Positions 1 to 6,197 of a stretch of DNA of 7,430 nt are shown here, piece after piece. How positions within the stretch are numbered: the stretch's first letter is position 1; each line of letters opens with the position of its first letter. The notes below the pieces were generated by a model that was not told the origin of the DNA, did not search any database, and saw only the letters and a list, made by a program, of their open reading frames with translations. Source of the DNA: Microcaldota archaeon (lineage in GTDB: Archaea > Micrarchaeota > Micrarchaeia > Norongarragalinales > Norongarragalinaceae); contig JACROM010000046.1 in NCBI GenBank assembly GCA_016214445.1, positions 1 to 7,430 on the forward strand, given 5' to 3'. A program made the position numbers and the translations under genes.

Positions 1-663
1 CCTGCCTTGCGCCTGTGGCCTTCATCGATGGCAGCGAGGGCGGAGCAGGGGCCGAAAGCGAAAACAGAGTGGGAGTCGGTTGTCGCTTATTTGGATGTTT
101 TCAGCGGAAAGGAAAGAAAGAATTGGGGTTTGGTTGGAGCGGGCATGAAGGAACCGGTTTGCTTCAAAAAACCAGAAGCGTTCCTGAACAAGATGGTGGC
201 TTGGGACGTTGCTTCGCTTTTACCGGACGACTACCTGATGAAGGTGAACAAGTCAAGCATGGCAAAGAGCGTGGAGGCGAGGGTTCCTTTCCTGGACAAG
301 GCATTGATGGAGTTCGCCGCTTCCATGCCCGTCCGCTTCAAAGCATCCCCTTCCGCAACAAGAATCCTGCAGCGCAAGGCGATGAAGGGCCTTGTTCCGG
401 AAAAGATAGTTTCCCGGAAGAAACACGGGTTCAACATCCCGACTAAAAAGTGGTTAGGCGAAGGGTTAAAAGAAGTGTCTGCTCAACTCTTTGATTCGTT
501 GGGAAACAGGGGTTATTTCCAAAAGGATAAACTGGTGAAGTTCCTGCATTCGTACGGCAGGAACGAGTCCTTGGATTCAAGGAAGTTCTGGGCTTTTCTC
601 GGCTTCGAGATATGGCACCGCACTTTTTTGGATCCGGATAAACCCAAGATGGTGAAGGTGTAA
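1..663 (+). CDS. asnB: Asparagine synthase (glutamine-hydrolysing), C-terminal part; 5' end outside window
   Basis: This is the synthetase-domain end of an AsnB-type enzyme. The family uses ATP to activate a carboxylate (aspartate in true AsnB) and glutamine-derived ammonia to make the amide. The frame is open to base 1, so the TTG at 7 is not a convincing start; the N-terminal glutaminase domain and the SGGxDS ATP-pyrophosphatase loop should lie upstream. Counting from base 7, the visible family marks are DVASLLPDDYLMKVNKSSMA (67-86), SVEARVPFLD (88-97) and KHGFNIPTKKWL (139-150), followed by a short helical C-terminus ending EIWHRTFL. It ends in TAA, which overlaps the aglB ATG by one base (TAATG), so the two are probably cotranslated. 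In surface-glycan operons AsnB paralogues may amidate a sugar acid or other precursor instead of aspartate; that substrate is inference. The family call is firm. Confidence 0.9.
   Translation, partial: PALRLWPSSMAARAEQGPKAKTEWESVVAYLDVFSGKERKNWGLVGAGMKEPVCFKKPEAFLNKMVAWDVASLLPDDYLMKVNKSSMAKSVEARVPFLDKALMEFAASMPVRFKASPSATRILQRKAMKGLVPEKIVSRKKHGFNIPTKKWLGEGLKEVSAQLFDSLGNRGYFQKDKLVKFLHSYGRNESLDSRKFWAFLGFEIWHRTFLDPDKPKMVKV
651..655 (+). promoter_or_regulatory. Shine-Dalgarno sequence (GGTGA) for aglB
   Basis: GGTGA lies 7 nt before the ATG at 663, inside the 3' end of the asparagine synthase gene. It matches the archaeal anti-Shine-Dalgarno sequence and fixes the aglB start at 663. The same core recurs before the next three operon genes. 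Confidence 0.6.
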
Positions 664-2600
664 TGGTTTTTGATGTATTGTCCGCTTTGGGCGCCTTGGG
701 CGTTCTGTTCATTCCGGGAATTTTCGCTTCCTTCGCGCTTCTGAACGGCACGAAGTATTCGGGGTTCGACAAGCTGGTTTTCGGGCTTATTTTGGGCCTA
801 ATCCTGGTTCCCCTGCTTTCGTTCACGGAGTACTTCCTGTTTTCAGTCAAGTTCAACGCCCTATTGGTTCTGGCGAATTCGCTTTTGGTTCTGTTGGTTT
901 CCTTTGGAATAATGCATTACCAGAAACAAAGACTTGGTTTTTCGTTCAAGTTCGAGAATAAGGAGTGGAAGAGGTATGCAGTGCTCGGTCTTCTTACGTT
1001 ATTCATAGTCCTGACGTTCTACCTGCGTTTCTCCACTGCATGGAGCGCAAACTTTTTCGAGTTCGACCCGTTCTACTATGAAAAGCTGACGCAGCGTTTG
1101 GTAACCGACGGGTTCGTTTCCACCTGGACCGGTGACTCGTTCTACCCGCACCAGGCGTTCCAGCACTGGCCGCCCATGGTGCAGTACCTGACAGGTTCGT
1201 GGTTTGCCCTTCACCAGCTGTTTTCGGGCCAGATGTTTGACAAGGATACGCTCATTCTGGTTTCGCAGCTCTACCCGCCGATAGTGGCAGCGATGATGTG
1301 CTTCCTCATGTTCGCTCTCATAAGGGAGGAGTACAACCATTATCTCGCCCTGATTCCTGCAGCGCTTTTCGCCATAACCCCGCAGTTGGTGACAAAGCTT
1401 GCAGCAGGAGTTGCAGAGCAACAGCCTTGGGGCCTGTTTACTGCCCTGCTTTTGCTTACGCTTTTAGTGATGGCGTTGAAGCAACGCAGCTACAGGATAG
1501 CCCTTTTTGCAGGTTTGGCATCGTTGGTAAGCATTCTCGGCAGCCAGCAGTATCTCTGGCCCGCGATGGTTTTAGCAGCTTTCATAGGGGTCCAAGCCAT
1601 ACTGGATTACCTTTCCGGTTCTTTTGAGAAGAAGAAGACCCTTGTATTGCTGGCTGTTTCAGCAGGCTTCGTTTTGGGCAACGTGATCATGGCGTTGTAC
1701 CAGGAACAGGCGTACTTCAGGTTTGACACGCCTCACGTCATGTTTTTGGCGAGCAGCTTCGTCTTCTACGCCTTGCTCCACGGCATCTCAAAGCAGTTGA
1801 AGCTGCAGAAGTTCCTTCACAGGTTGGGCGCGCTTGCAGTGCTTTTCGGCCTTGTTGCAGTCGGCTCCTTGTTCACTTCCCTTGACGACATCATCCTGAC
1901 CACCATAACCTCGCAGGCGCAGATTGCGGTTGCGGGCGGCGCGCTGACCAAGACCATCCAGGAAGAAGCAGCAACCAACGCGGGAATCTTTCCGAGCGCT
2001 TTCGGCGTCATAAACCCGAACCTCATGATACTTCTTGCTACAATGCTTGCTGTTTTCACTACTGCCGCGTTTTTGGCGTCCAAGAAGCGCTTCAAGTCCG
2101 CTGCTATAGTGCTCGGTGTTTCTGTTGTAGGCATAGCGTTCAACCCCCTTGTCGACGCGGTTCTGAACGCGCTGTCTTCAGTAGTGGCTTACCCGCCGCT
2201 TCAGGCGCTCTTTGCCTTGGTCACGGCCAGCGACGTGTTCACCTACATGCTGATTACACTTGCCGCAGCGTCCATAATTTATCTTGCAAAAGAGGAGAAG
2301 AACGAGACTCCCTTGTTGCTGGTGTTCATCTTCTTCCCCATAGCTTTCGTCGGCTTGAGCAAGGTGAAGTATTTGGTGCATCTTTCGCTGGCCATAGTGA
2401 TAGTGTTCGGTTACGTGCTGGGCCAGAGCCTCCGAGTTTTGGAGTACTTCAATGATTGGCTGAAGTTCTTCTCCAATCCTGCTCATTTGCGCGCCGGGGT
2501 AATAGGCATACTGCTTTTTGTGGGCGCGTTGACCGTGACAGTCCAGGCGCAGACCATTCCGAACTCGCTGGCGCAGCTTGAAATGACGAGGATACCTTAG
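663..2600 (+). CDS. aglB: STT3/AglB oligosaccharyltransferase, membrane half, ending at an in-frame TAG
   Basis: This is the 645-residue front part of the catalytic subunit that transfers a lipid-linked glycan to Asn in N-x-S/T sequons on the outer face of the membrane. Nearly the whole stretch is hydrophobic, with about a dozen membrane helices as in STT3. The first external loop has the acidic motif in FEFDPFYYEKL (E133, D135), followed by the GDSFYPHQ and HWPP region typical of archaeal AglB. External loop 5 carries T431-I-Q-E434, matching the TIXE motif whose glutamate binds metal and sequon. What is missing is the soluble WWDYG domain, which follows in the same frame after the TAG at 2598-2600. 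Read through, the gene is 663-3386, 907 residues, a normal AglB length. On its own this half should lack the acceptor-binding WWDYG and be inactive. The start is ATG with GGTGA 7 nt upstream. Confidence 0.88.
   Translation: MVFDVLSALGALGVLFIPGIFASFALLNGTKYSGFDKLVFGLILGLILVPLLSFTEYFLFSVKFNALLVLANSLLVLLVSFGIMHYQKQRLGFSFKFENKEWKRYAVLGLLTLFIVLTFYLRFSTAWSANFFEFDPFYYEKLTQRLVTDGFVSTWTGDSFYPHQAFQHWPPMVQYLTGSWFALHQLFSGQMFDKDTLILVSQLYPPIVAAMMCFLMFALIREEYNHYLALIPAALFAITPQLVTKLAAGVAEQQPWGLFTALLLLTLLVMALKQRSYRIALFAGLASLVSILGSQQYLWPAMVLAAFIGVQAILDYLSGSFEKKKTLVLLAVSAGFVLGNVIMALYQEQAYFRFDTPHVMFLASSFVFYALLHGISKQLKLQKFLHRLGALAVLFGLVAVGSLFTSLDDIILTTITSQAQIAVAGGALTKTIQEEAATNAGIFPSAFGVINPNLMILLATMLAVFTTAAFLASKKRFKSAAIVLGVSVVGIAFNPLVDAVLNALSSVVAYPPLQALFALVTASDVFTYMLITLAAASIIYLAKEEKNETPLLLVFIFFPIAFVGLSKVKYLVHLSLAIVIVFGYVLGQSLRVLEYFNDWLKFFSNPAHLRAGVIGILLFVGALTVTVQAQTIPNSLAQLEMTRIP
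2598..2600 (+). other. In-frame amber (TAG) codon interrupting aglB
   Basis: The TAG is codon 646 of the reading frame opened at 663. The next codons, from 2601, are in the same frame without a further stop until 3384 and read DWTETFKWMRANTPADS, the usual helix and loop just before WWDYG in archaeal AglB (pattern W..AL.WL..NTP). So homology continues directly across the stop with no shift. One base change (for example CAG to TAG, Gln) would explain it. Other explanations are a base-call error, natural suppression, or pyrrolysine insertion; the window has no tRNA or pyl gene to decide. The site falls in the linker between the last membrane helix and the soluble domain, not at a catalytic residue. 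Confidence 0.85.
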
Positions 2601-2624
2601 GATTGGACCGAGACGTTCAAGTGG

Positions 2625-3386
2625 ATGAGAGCAAACACTCCAGCTGATTCGAGGGTGTTGAGCTGGTGGGACTACGGCCACTGGACTACTTTCCTGGGCG
2701 ACCGCAATACTGTTCTCAATCCCTCAAACAACTATCCTAGCTTCGACCAAGGTGTAGCGCAGGCGTTCGTGAACGGCGAGGACAAGGACTTGTACGAAAT
2801 AATGGAGTACCACCACGCCACTCACGTGATGGTGGACTGGGAACTGGTCCACAAATGGGGAGCTCTGGTGTTCTTGAGCGGAACATGCAGCTCGAAGGAG
2901 TCGCCTGTCTGTCCCCAGACTGCCGCAATACCTTGGGAGCCCGGGCCAGGCAAGAGCCAGTACGAATTGGAGCACTACTTCGAGTACCTTCAGGTGGGCG
3001 GCCAGTGCCCTGCGTCTTTGTCGCCTGTTCCGTTGATGCTGATCCAGAGCGGTTACGGCCCAATTTATTGCGCTGGCCAGGACGAGTACTTCCTCGCAAC
3101 CCAGTCAGGCCTGAACACTTCCTACAGCAGGAAGTACAAGATTTTGGGCAGGGACCAGCTGGCTTCGGTTTCTTCCGAGTTCAGCTACCTGGTGCCTTGG
3201 AGCGACAACAAGCTGCTGAACCTCAACCCCTACCTTGAGCCGTTGGGCACAAAGAGCAGCCTGTTGAGGTCGGCCTTCGTGAGGATGTTCTTCTTCAACG
3301 AGTTCCCGGGCTTCAAGCTCGTTCACAGTTCGCCGAACGGGCTGGTGAAGATATTCGAGTACACGGGCAAGCCGAAGGGTGTATAA
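2625..3386 (+). CDS. aglB: STT3/AglB oligosaccharyltransferase, C-terminal soluble half with WWDYG (same gene as 663-2600)
   Basis: This is the extracytoplasmic domain of AglB, in the same frame as the membrane half. The coding frame is really open from 2601; the ATG at 2625 is only the first Met after the TAG and has no GGTG element at a usable distance, so separate initiation is unlikely. Full-gene numbering (M655 at 2625) puts the sequon-binding WWDYG at 668-672, followed by HWTTFLG and NPSNNYPS. The segment ATHVMVDWELVHKWGAL (about 719-735) resembles the region conserved after WWDYG in archaeal AglB. Four cysteines (742, 750, 782, 803) in the outside-facing domain could form two disulfides. 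It ends in TAA 7 nt before the ATP-grasp ATG. The family assignment is certain; whether this half is translated depends on the fate of the TAG. Confidence 0.87.
   Translation: MRANTPADSRVLSWWDYGHWTTFLGDRNTVLNPSNNYPSFDQGVAQAFVNGEDKDLYEIMEYHHATHVMVDWELVHKWGALVFLSGTCSSKESPVCPQTAAIPWEPGPGKSQYELEHYFEYLQVGGQCPASLSPVPLMLIQSGYGPIYCAGQDEYFLATQSGLNTSYSRKYKILGRDQLASVSSEFSYLVPWSDNKLLNLNPYLEPLGTKSSLLRSAFVRMFFFNEFPGFKLVHSSPNGLVKIFEYTGKPKGV
3378..3381 (+). promoter_or_regulatory. Shine-Dalgarno-like GGTG deciding the ATP-grasp start
   Basis: GGTG sits 12 nt before the ATG at 3394, inside the last codons of aglB. It overlaps the alternative GTG at 3379 and so cannot serve that codon. This favours ATG 3394, where the protein begins directly with its Rossmann strand. 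The spacing is slightly long. Confidence 0.4.
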
Positions 3387-3393
3387 AAACCTG

Positions 3394-4425
3394 ATGAAAA
3401 CCATATTGTTGACTGGAGCAGGAGGATCTGCGTGCGCCAATGTCGCCTTCGCTCTTAGGCGCAACTATCGTCTGGTTGGAGTGGACATCAACCCGCGCTT
3501 CCTGCACCTCAATGATTTCGTCCGCGAGAAGCACGTAGTGCCGAGGTGCTCGGACCCGTCCTACCTTGACAAGCTGAACGAGATAATAGAGAGCACCGGA
3601 GCGGACCTTGTGTGGCCGCAGCCCGACCCTGAAGTAGGGGTGTTGAGCGAAAGCCGCTCCAAATTGAAGGCGCCGGTGTGGCTACCATCTGATGACGTGG
3701 TGAAGGCGTGCCAGGACAAGAACCTGTGTCTGAAGAAGTGGGCGGCTGCAGGGTTGAGGGAACTGCCGGTAATGGTTGCGGGAGAAAATGACGCTGCCTC
3801 GCTTAAGTTTCCGTTGTGGCTGAGGGCAATCAGGGGCGCTGGCGGAAAGTCCTCTGCCTTGTGCAAGACAAGGGCGCAGCTGCTTGCCTGGCTCACCTAC
3901 CTGCGCGAGAACAACGTCAACGACGTGATGCAGGCAGAAGAGTATCTGCCTGGAAGGGATTATTGTTTTTCAAGCATATGGAAGGACGGGAGGTTGCTCA
4001 CCAGTTACGCGCGCGAACGGTTGGGTTGGATAGGAACGCGGTCAGTTGGAGCAGGCGGCACCTCCTCAATTAACAGGATGGTGCACTCGGACGCAGTCAA
4101 TGATGCGTCGGTTGCAGCAATCATGGCAGTTGACGAGAAGCCGGAAGGGGTGTACAACGTGGACCTGAAGGAGGACGCGTCCGGCAAGCCGAAGCCTACT
4201 GAGGTGAACATAGGCCGCTGGGTCACCAACGTAATTTTTTCCAACCTAGCAGCTGAAAAATACGACAAGCCCGAATGGAATTATCCGGAGATAGCAGTCA
4301 AGCTTGCTTTAGGCGAGCCTGTTCCTAAGCTGGAAAAGTTCAACGCCCTGCCAGCTGAATTGTTTTTCGTGAAGAACGTAGACATGGGCTACAAGATATT
4401 CACGGAAGGGGAGCTGCCCAAATGA
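3394..4425 (+). CDS. ATP-grasp family carboxylate-amine ligase (CarB-like), substrate unknown
   Basis: This 343-residue protein has the usual ATP-grasp layout. An N-terminal Rossmann-like preATP-grasp domain has the glycine loop LTGAGGSA near residues 6-13 and VGVDIN about 20 residues later. A central ATP-binding domain has the flexible loop RGAGGKSS (about 147-154) and the adenine-contact segment MQAEEYLPGRDY (about 179-190). The C-terminal metal/ATP site has GVYNVDLKED and then PTEVNIGRW (about 268-276), whose Glu and Asn match the Mg-binding E-x-N of the fold. The family couples ATP to an acylphosphate intermediate and amide or thioester formation. Because it lies between an oligosaccharyltransferase and a lipid-carrier sugar transferase, it may join an amino acid or ammonia to a sugar acid; this is inference. 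ATG 3394 is preferred over GTG 3379 because of the Rossmann start and the upstream GGTG. It ends in TGA, 19 nt before the HAD gene. Confidence 0.85.
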   Translation: MKTILLTGAGGSACANVAFALRRNYRLVGVDINPRFLHLNDFVREKHVVPRCSDPSYLDKLNEIIESTGADLVWPQPDPEVGVLSESRSKLKAPVWLPSDDVVKACQDKNLCLKKWAAAGLRELPVMVAGENDAASLKFPLWLRAIRGAGGKSSALCKTRAQLLAWLTYLRENNVNDVMQAEEYLPGRDYCFSSIWKDGRLLTSYARERLGWIGTRSVGAGGTSSINRMVHSDAVNDASVAAIMAVDEKPEGVYNVDLKEDASGKPKPTEVNIGRWVTNVIFSNLAAEKYDKPEWNYPEIAVKLALGEPVPKLEKFNALPAELFFVKNVDMGYKIFTEGELPK

Positions 4426-4430
4426 TTTTA

Positions 4431-4435
4431 GGGTG
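4431..4435 (+). promoter_or_regulatory. Shine-Dalgarno sequence (GGGTG) deciding the HAD gene start
   Basis: GGGTG lies in the short gap after the ATP-grasp stop, 9 nt before ATG 4445. The competing GTG at 4433 overlaps the element itself, so ATG 4445 is the better start; it also places the first HAD strand at the N-terminus as usual. Confidence 0.5.
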
Positions 4436-4444
4436 CGCGTTTGC

Positions 4445-5041
4445 ATGAAGGCCATTGTTTTCGACGTTGACAGCACTCTCTGCTATTTGCAGACCGATTA
4501 CGATTCGCTGAGGGCGGATTTGAAGAAGCGGTTCGGCAAGGAGTTCAAACCCTTGTTTCCGACCATAAGGAATCTCAGCCCTGCAGATTCCGCGCGTGCC
4601 CTCAAGATGGTTGACGTGGCCGAGATTGAAGGAGCCAAGAAAGCAGAGGCAGTGGAAGGCGTGGCCGAAGCGTTGCCTGAATTCGCCGAAAAATACGACC
4701 TCGCAGCGTACTCGAGCAACTGCACCCGTGCCATACTGGCTGCGCTGCAGGAGCTGCGGTGGAGCGAGTACTTTGATTTTGTCATAGGACGAAACAGCAC
4801 AGCTGACGTGAAGCCGAACCCGCGGTTTTTGAGGACTATTTCGGAGAGCCTTTGCTGTCCTCCGAAAGACATGCTGGTTGTAGGCGACCACGAGGTGGAG
4901 AACGAGAGCGCACGGAGCGTAGGCGCCGGATGCGCGCTTGTCGCAACCGGAAACCGCTCCCTCGAACAGCTCTCCGCCCTAAAGCCGTCCCACGGCGCTT
5001 TCGCTTCCTTCAAGGAGTTTTCGGTGAAATTCATACCATGA
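4445..5041 (+). CDS. HAD-superfamily hydrolase (probable phosphatase)
   Basis: This 198-residue soluble protein is a Haloacid-dehalogenase-like hydrolase. Motif I is FDVDST, with nucleophile D7 and acid/base D9. Motif II is the serine in YSSN (about 89-92). Motif III is the lysine in DVKPNP (K123). Motif IV is VGDHEVEN (D148, with E152 in place of the more common second Asp). A helical cap of about 60-70 residues sits between motifs I and II, as in class C1 enzymes of the phosphoglycolate phosphatase/beta-phosphoglucomutase type. The core Asp residues favour phosphate-ester hydrolysis; the substrate cannot be read. Its place between the ATP-grasp and lipid-carrier transferase genes suggests a sugar phosphate or a prenyl-phosphate-linked intermediate, which is inference. 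The TGA stop overlaps the next ATG by 4 nt (ATGA), showing tight translational coupling. Confidence 0.87.
   Translation: MKAIVFDVDSTLCYLQTDYDSLRADLKKRFGKEFKPLFPTIRNLSPADSARALKMVDVAEIEGAKKAEAVEGVAEALPEFAEKYDLAAYSSNCTRAILAALQELRWSEYFDFVIGRNSTADVKPNPRFLRTISESLCCPPKDMLVVGDHEVENESARSVGAGCALVATGNRSLEQLSALKPSHGAFASFKEFSVKFIP
5023..5027 (+). promoter_or_regulatory. Shine-Dalgarno sequence (GGTGA) deciding the GT4 gene start
   Basis: GGTGA lies 10 nt before ATG 5038, inside the 3' end of the HAD gene. It supports the short form of the membrane transferase over upstream in-frame starts within the HAD gene, which would add a charged, arginine-rich leader foreign to the family. Confidence 0.55.
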
Positions 5042-6054
5042 TTGACCTTGCATTGCTGGGTGTTCCGCTCGTTATCGCTTTCGTGGTCTGCTACCTGGCT
5101 GTTCCGGTTCTTATAAGGAGCGCGCACAAGAAGAATATCCTCTCTAGGGACGCGAACAAGCCGCCCGGCCGGCCTGAAGTAGCTAACATGGGCGGCATCA
5201 TCCTTTATTTCGCTTTCGCGGGCGCAATGCTCGCAACCATTTTGCTTTTGGTGTTCGTCCAGAAGGACTACCAGCTCTTTACCTTGCTGCTTGCAGCCTT
5301 GGCTTCGGTTTCCATTCTTGCGATGGTCGGGATGTTCGACGACATGTTCAGGATTTCAGCCAAGCTGAAGTTTCTCCTGCCTGTTGTCGGCGCTCTTCCG
5401 CTCATAGCGATTACAGCCGGAGACACCAACATCGCGCTGCCCTTCATCGGCTCAATCGACTTCGGCCTCTACTACACCTTCCTGCTCATCCCTTTGGGCG
5501 TGACAGGAGCTGCCAACGCTGTAAACATGAGCGGCGGCTATAATGGTTTGGAAGCGGGCATAGGCGCAATCGTGTCTTTTTTCCTTCTGCTGATTGCAGT
5601 AAACGCTTCGCTTGTGGCGCCCGCAATAATACTTGCTTCCCTGCTTGGTGTTTGCCTCGCTTTCCTTCGCTACAATTGGTTCCCTGCGAAGGTGTTTCCG
5701 GCTGATGTCGGAACACTCGTGATAGGTGCCGCGATCGCGTGCGCGGTAATCATAGGCAATATGGAGAAGTTCGGAGTGATTGCCTTGCTGCCTGCGTTCT
5801 ACTGCCTTTATGATGCGGTTTGGCACGGCCCGGTCAAGCGCGTCCCCCTTAGCCTGCGCAGGGATTTGGTGCAGAACCCGCACATGCTGCCCGACGGAAA
5901 GCTGAAAGCCCGCGAGGGCGCGGCCCCTTACTCTCTTGCTTCCCAAATCATTTCCCGCTGGCCCATGACCGAAGCGAAACTGGTGATGACCATACTCTCG
6001 CTTTTCGCAATCAGCGGCATACTTGCGCTGGCGGCTTATTGGCTGAAGATTTAG
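5038..6054 (+). CDS. GT4/MraY-DPAGT1 family dolichyl-phosphate HexNAc-1-phosphate transferase (AglH-like)
   Basis: This 338-residue membrane enzyme has about 10 helices. The family moves a HexNAc-1-phosphate from its UDP-sugar to a polyprenyl or dolichyl phosphate at the cytoplasmic face, the first step of lipid-linked glycan assembly. Visible motifs are SRDANKPPGRPEVANMGG (36-53), MFDDMF with the Asp pair D101-D102, NAVNMSGGYNGLE (160-172, the Asn-rich Mg/nucleotide region), FPADVGT (220-226, related to FPGDxGT), and the HMLPDGKLKAREG loop (282-294), corresponding to the late cytoplasmic sugar-recognition loop. Archaeal relatives such as AglH are eukaryote-like UDP-GlcNAc:dolichyl-P enzymes, which fits an N-glycan operon; the sugar is inferred. 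The chosen ATG overlaps the HAD stop and is preceded by GGTGA. It ends in TAG with an in-frame TAA two codons later. The last operon gene; a convergent transposase follows within 5 nt. Confidence 0.9.
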   Translation: MIDLALLGVPLVIAFVVCYLAVPVLIRSAHKKNILSRDANKPPGRPEVANMGGIILYFAFAGAMLATILLLVFVQKDYQLFTLLLAALASVSILAMVGMFDDMFRISAKLKFLLPVVGALPLIAITAGDTNIALPFIGSIDFGLYYTFLLIPLGVTGAANAVNMSGGYNGLEAGIGAIVSFFLLLIAVNASLVAPAIILASLLGVCLAFLRYNWFPAKVFPADVGTLVIGAAIACAVIIGNMEKFGVIALLPAFYCLYDAVWHGPVKRVPLSLRRDLVQNPHMLPDGKLKAREGAAPYSLASQIISRWPMTEAKLVMTILSLFAISGILALAAYWLKI

Positions 6055-6056
6055 AA

Positions 6057-6082
6057 TCCCTAACTCCGCAGGGTTTTAGGGA
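6057..6082. repeat. Inverted repeat at the junction of the convergent genes
   Basis: TCCCTAA at 6057-6063 is matched by TTAGGGA at 6076-6082, giving a 7-bp stem with a 12-nt loop; one more outer pair (6055/6084) forms beyond a mismatch. It covers the stop of the transposase tail (6060-6062) and starts 2 nt after the transferase stop. It might be a transcript-end hairpin for both strands or part of the insertion sequence tip. Its role is not proven, and a 7-bp stem can arise by chance. Confidence 0.4.
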
Positions 6083-6197
6083 ATAAGTTCAGTTGAAACC
6101 TTTTTTCTAGGTCTTCCGCTTTAGCAGGAATCTCAGTCAAGTGTTTGTCGCCGTTGTCGTAACAAGCAAGATAGGTTTTAGAGAGTTCAAGCAAGAC
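6060..6197 (-). pseudogene. Out-of-frame C-terminal tail of the transposase
   Basis: On the minus strand, the frame shifted by +1 relative to the main transposase frame reads VLLELSKTYLACYDNG, later LTEIPAKAEDLEKRF, and ends NLFPKTLRS at TAG. As I recall the family, archaeal IS1634-type transposases end in a similar VLLELSK...LFPK block. The main frame stops at 6187-6189, before this block, so a frameshift separates them. Skipping one base after the ATC of YYEI joins the two parts directly. The variable linker normally expected between the last helix and this block also seems short, so a deletion of 3n+2 bases is as likely as a one-base insertion. Confidence 0.55.
6101..6106 (+). terminator. 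Possible oligo-T terminator of the glycosylation operon
   Basis: A run of six T on the plus strand, 46 nt after the last operon stop, is the kind of signal that ends archaeal transcription. It lies inside the reverse-strand transposase tail, where it reads as Lys codons, so it may be just coding sequence. Weak support. Confidence 0.2.

Noticed and set aside
15..446. Plus-strand open frame of 143 residues over the asparagine synthase gene
   Set aside because: The overlapping frame from base 1 carries the conserved AsnB motifs; this one has no domain features.
2178..2681. 167-residue minus-strand open frame lying across the amber codon of aglB
   Set aside because: It has no recognisable domain, and the plus strand encodes clear AglB on both sides. 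Long antisense frames are common opposite this codon usage.
3379..3393. GTG start at 3379 for the ATP-grasp gene
   Set aside because: It adds five residues overlapping the aglB end and has no upstream Shine-Dalgarno sequence; ATG 3394 starts right at the Rossmann strand.
4852..5037. N-terminal extension of the GT4-type transferase in frame with 5038
   Set aside because: It lies wholly within the HAD gene in another frame, is arginine-rich, and the family begins at the first membrane helix. GGTGA before ATG 5038 supports the short form.
4498..5127. 209-residue minus-strand open frame over the HAD gene
   Set aside because: It mirrors a gene with all HAD motifs on the plus strand; its Ala/Ser-rich composition is typical of an antisense shadow.
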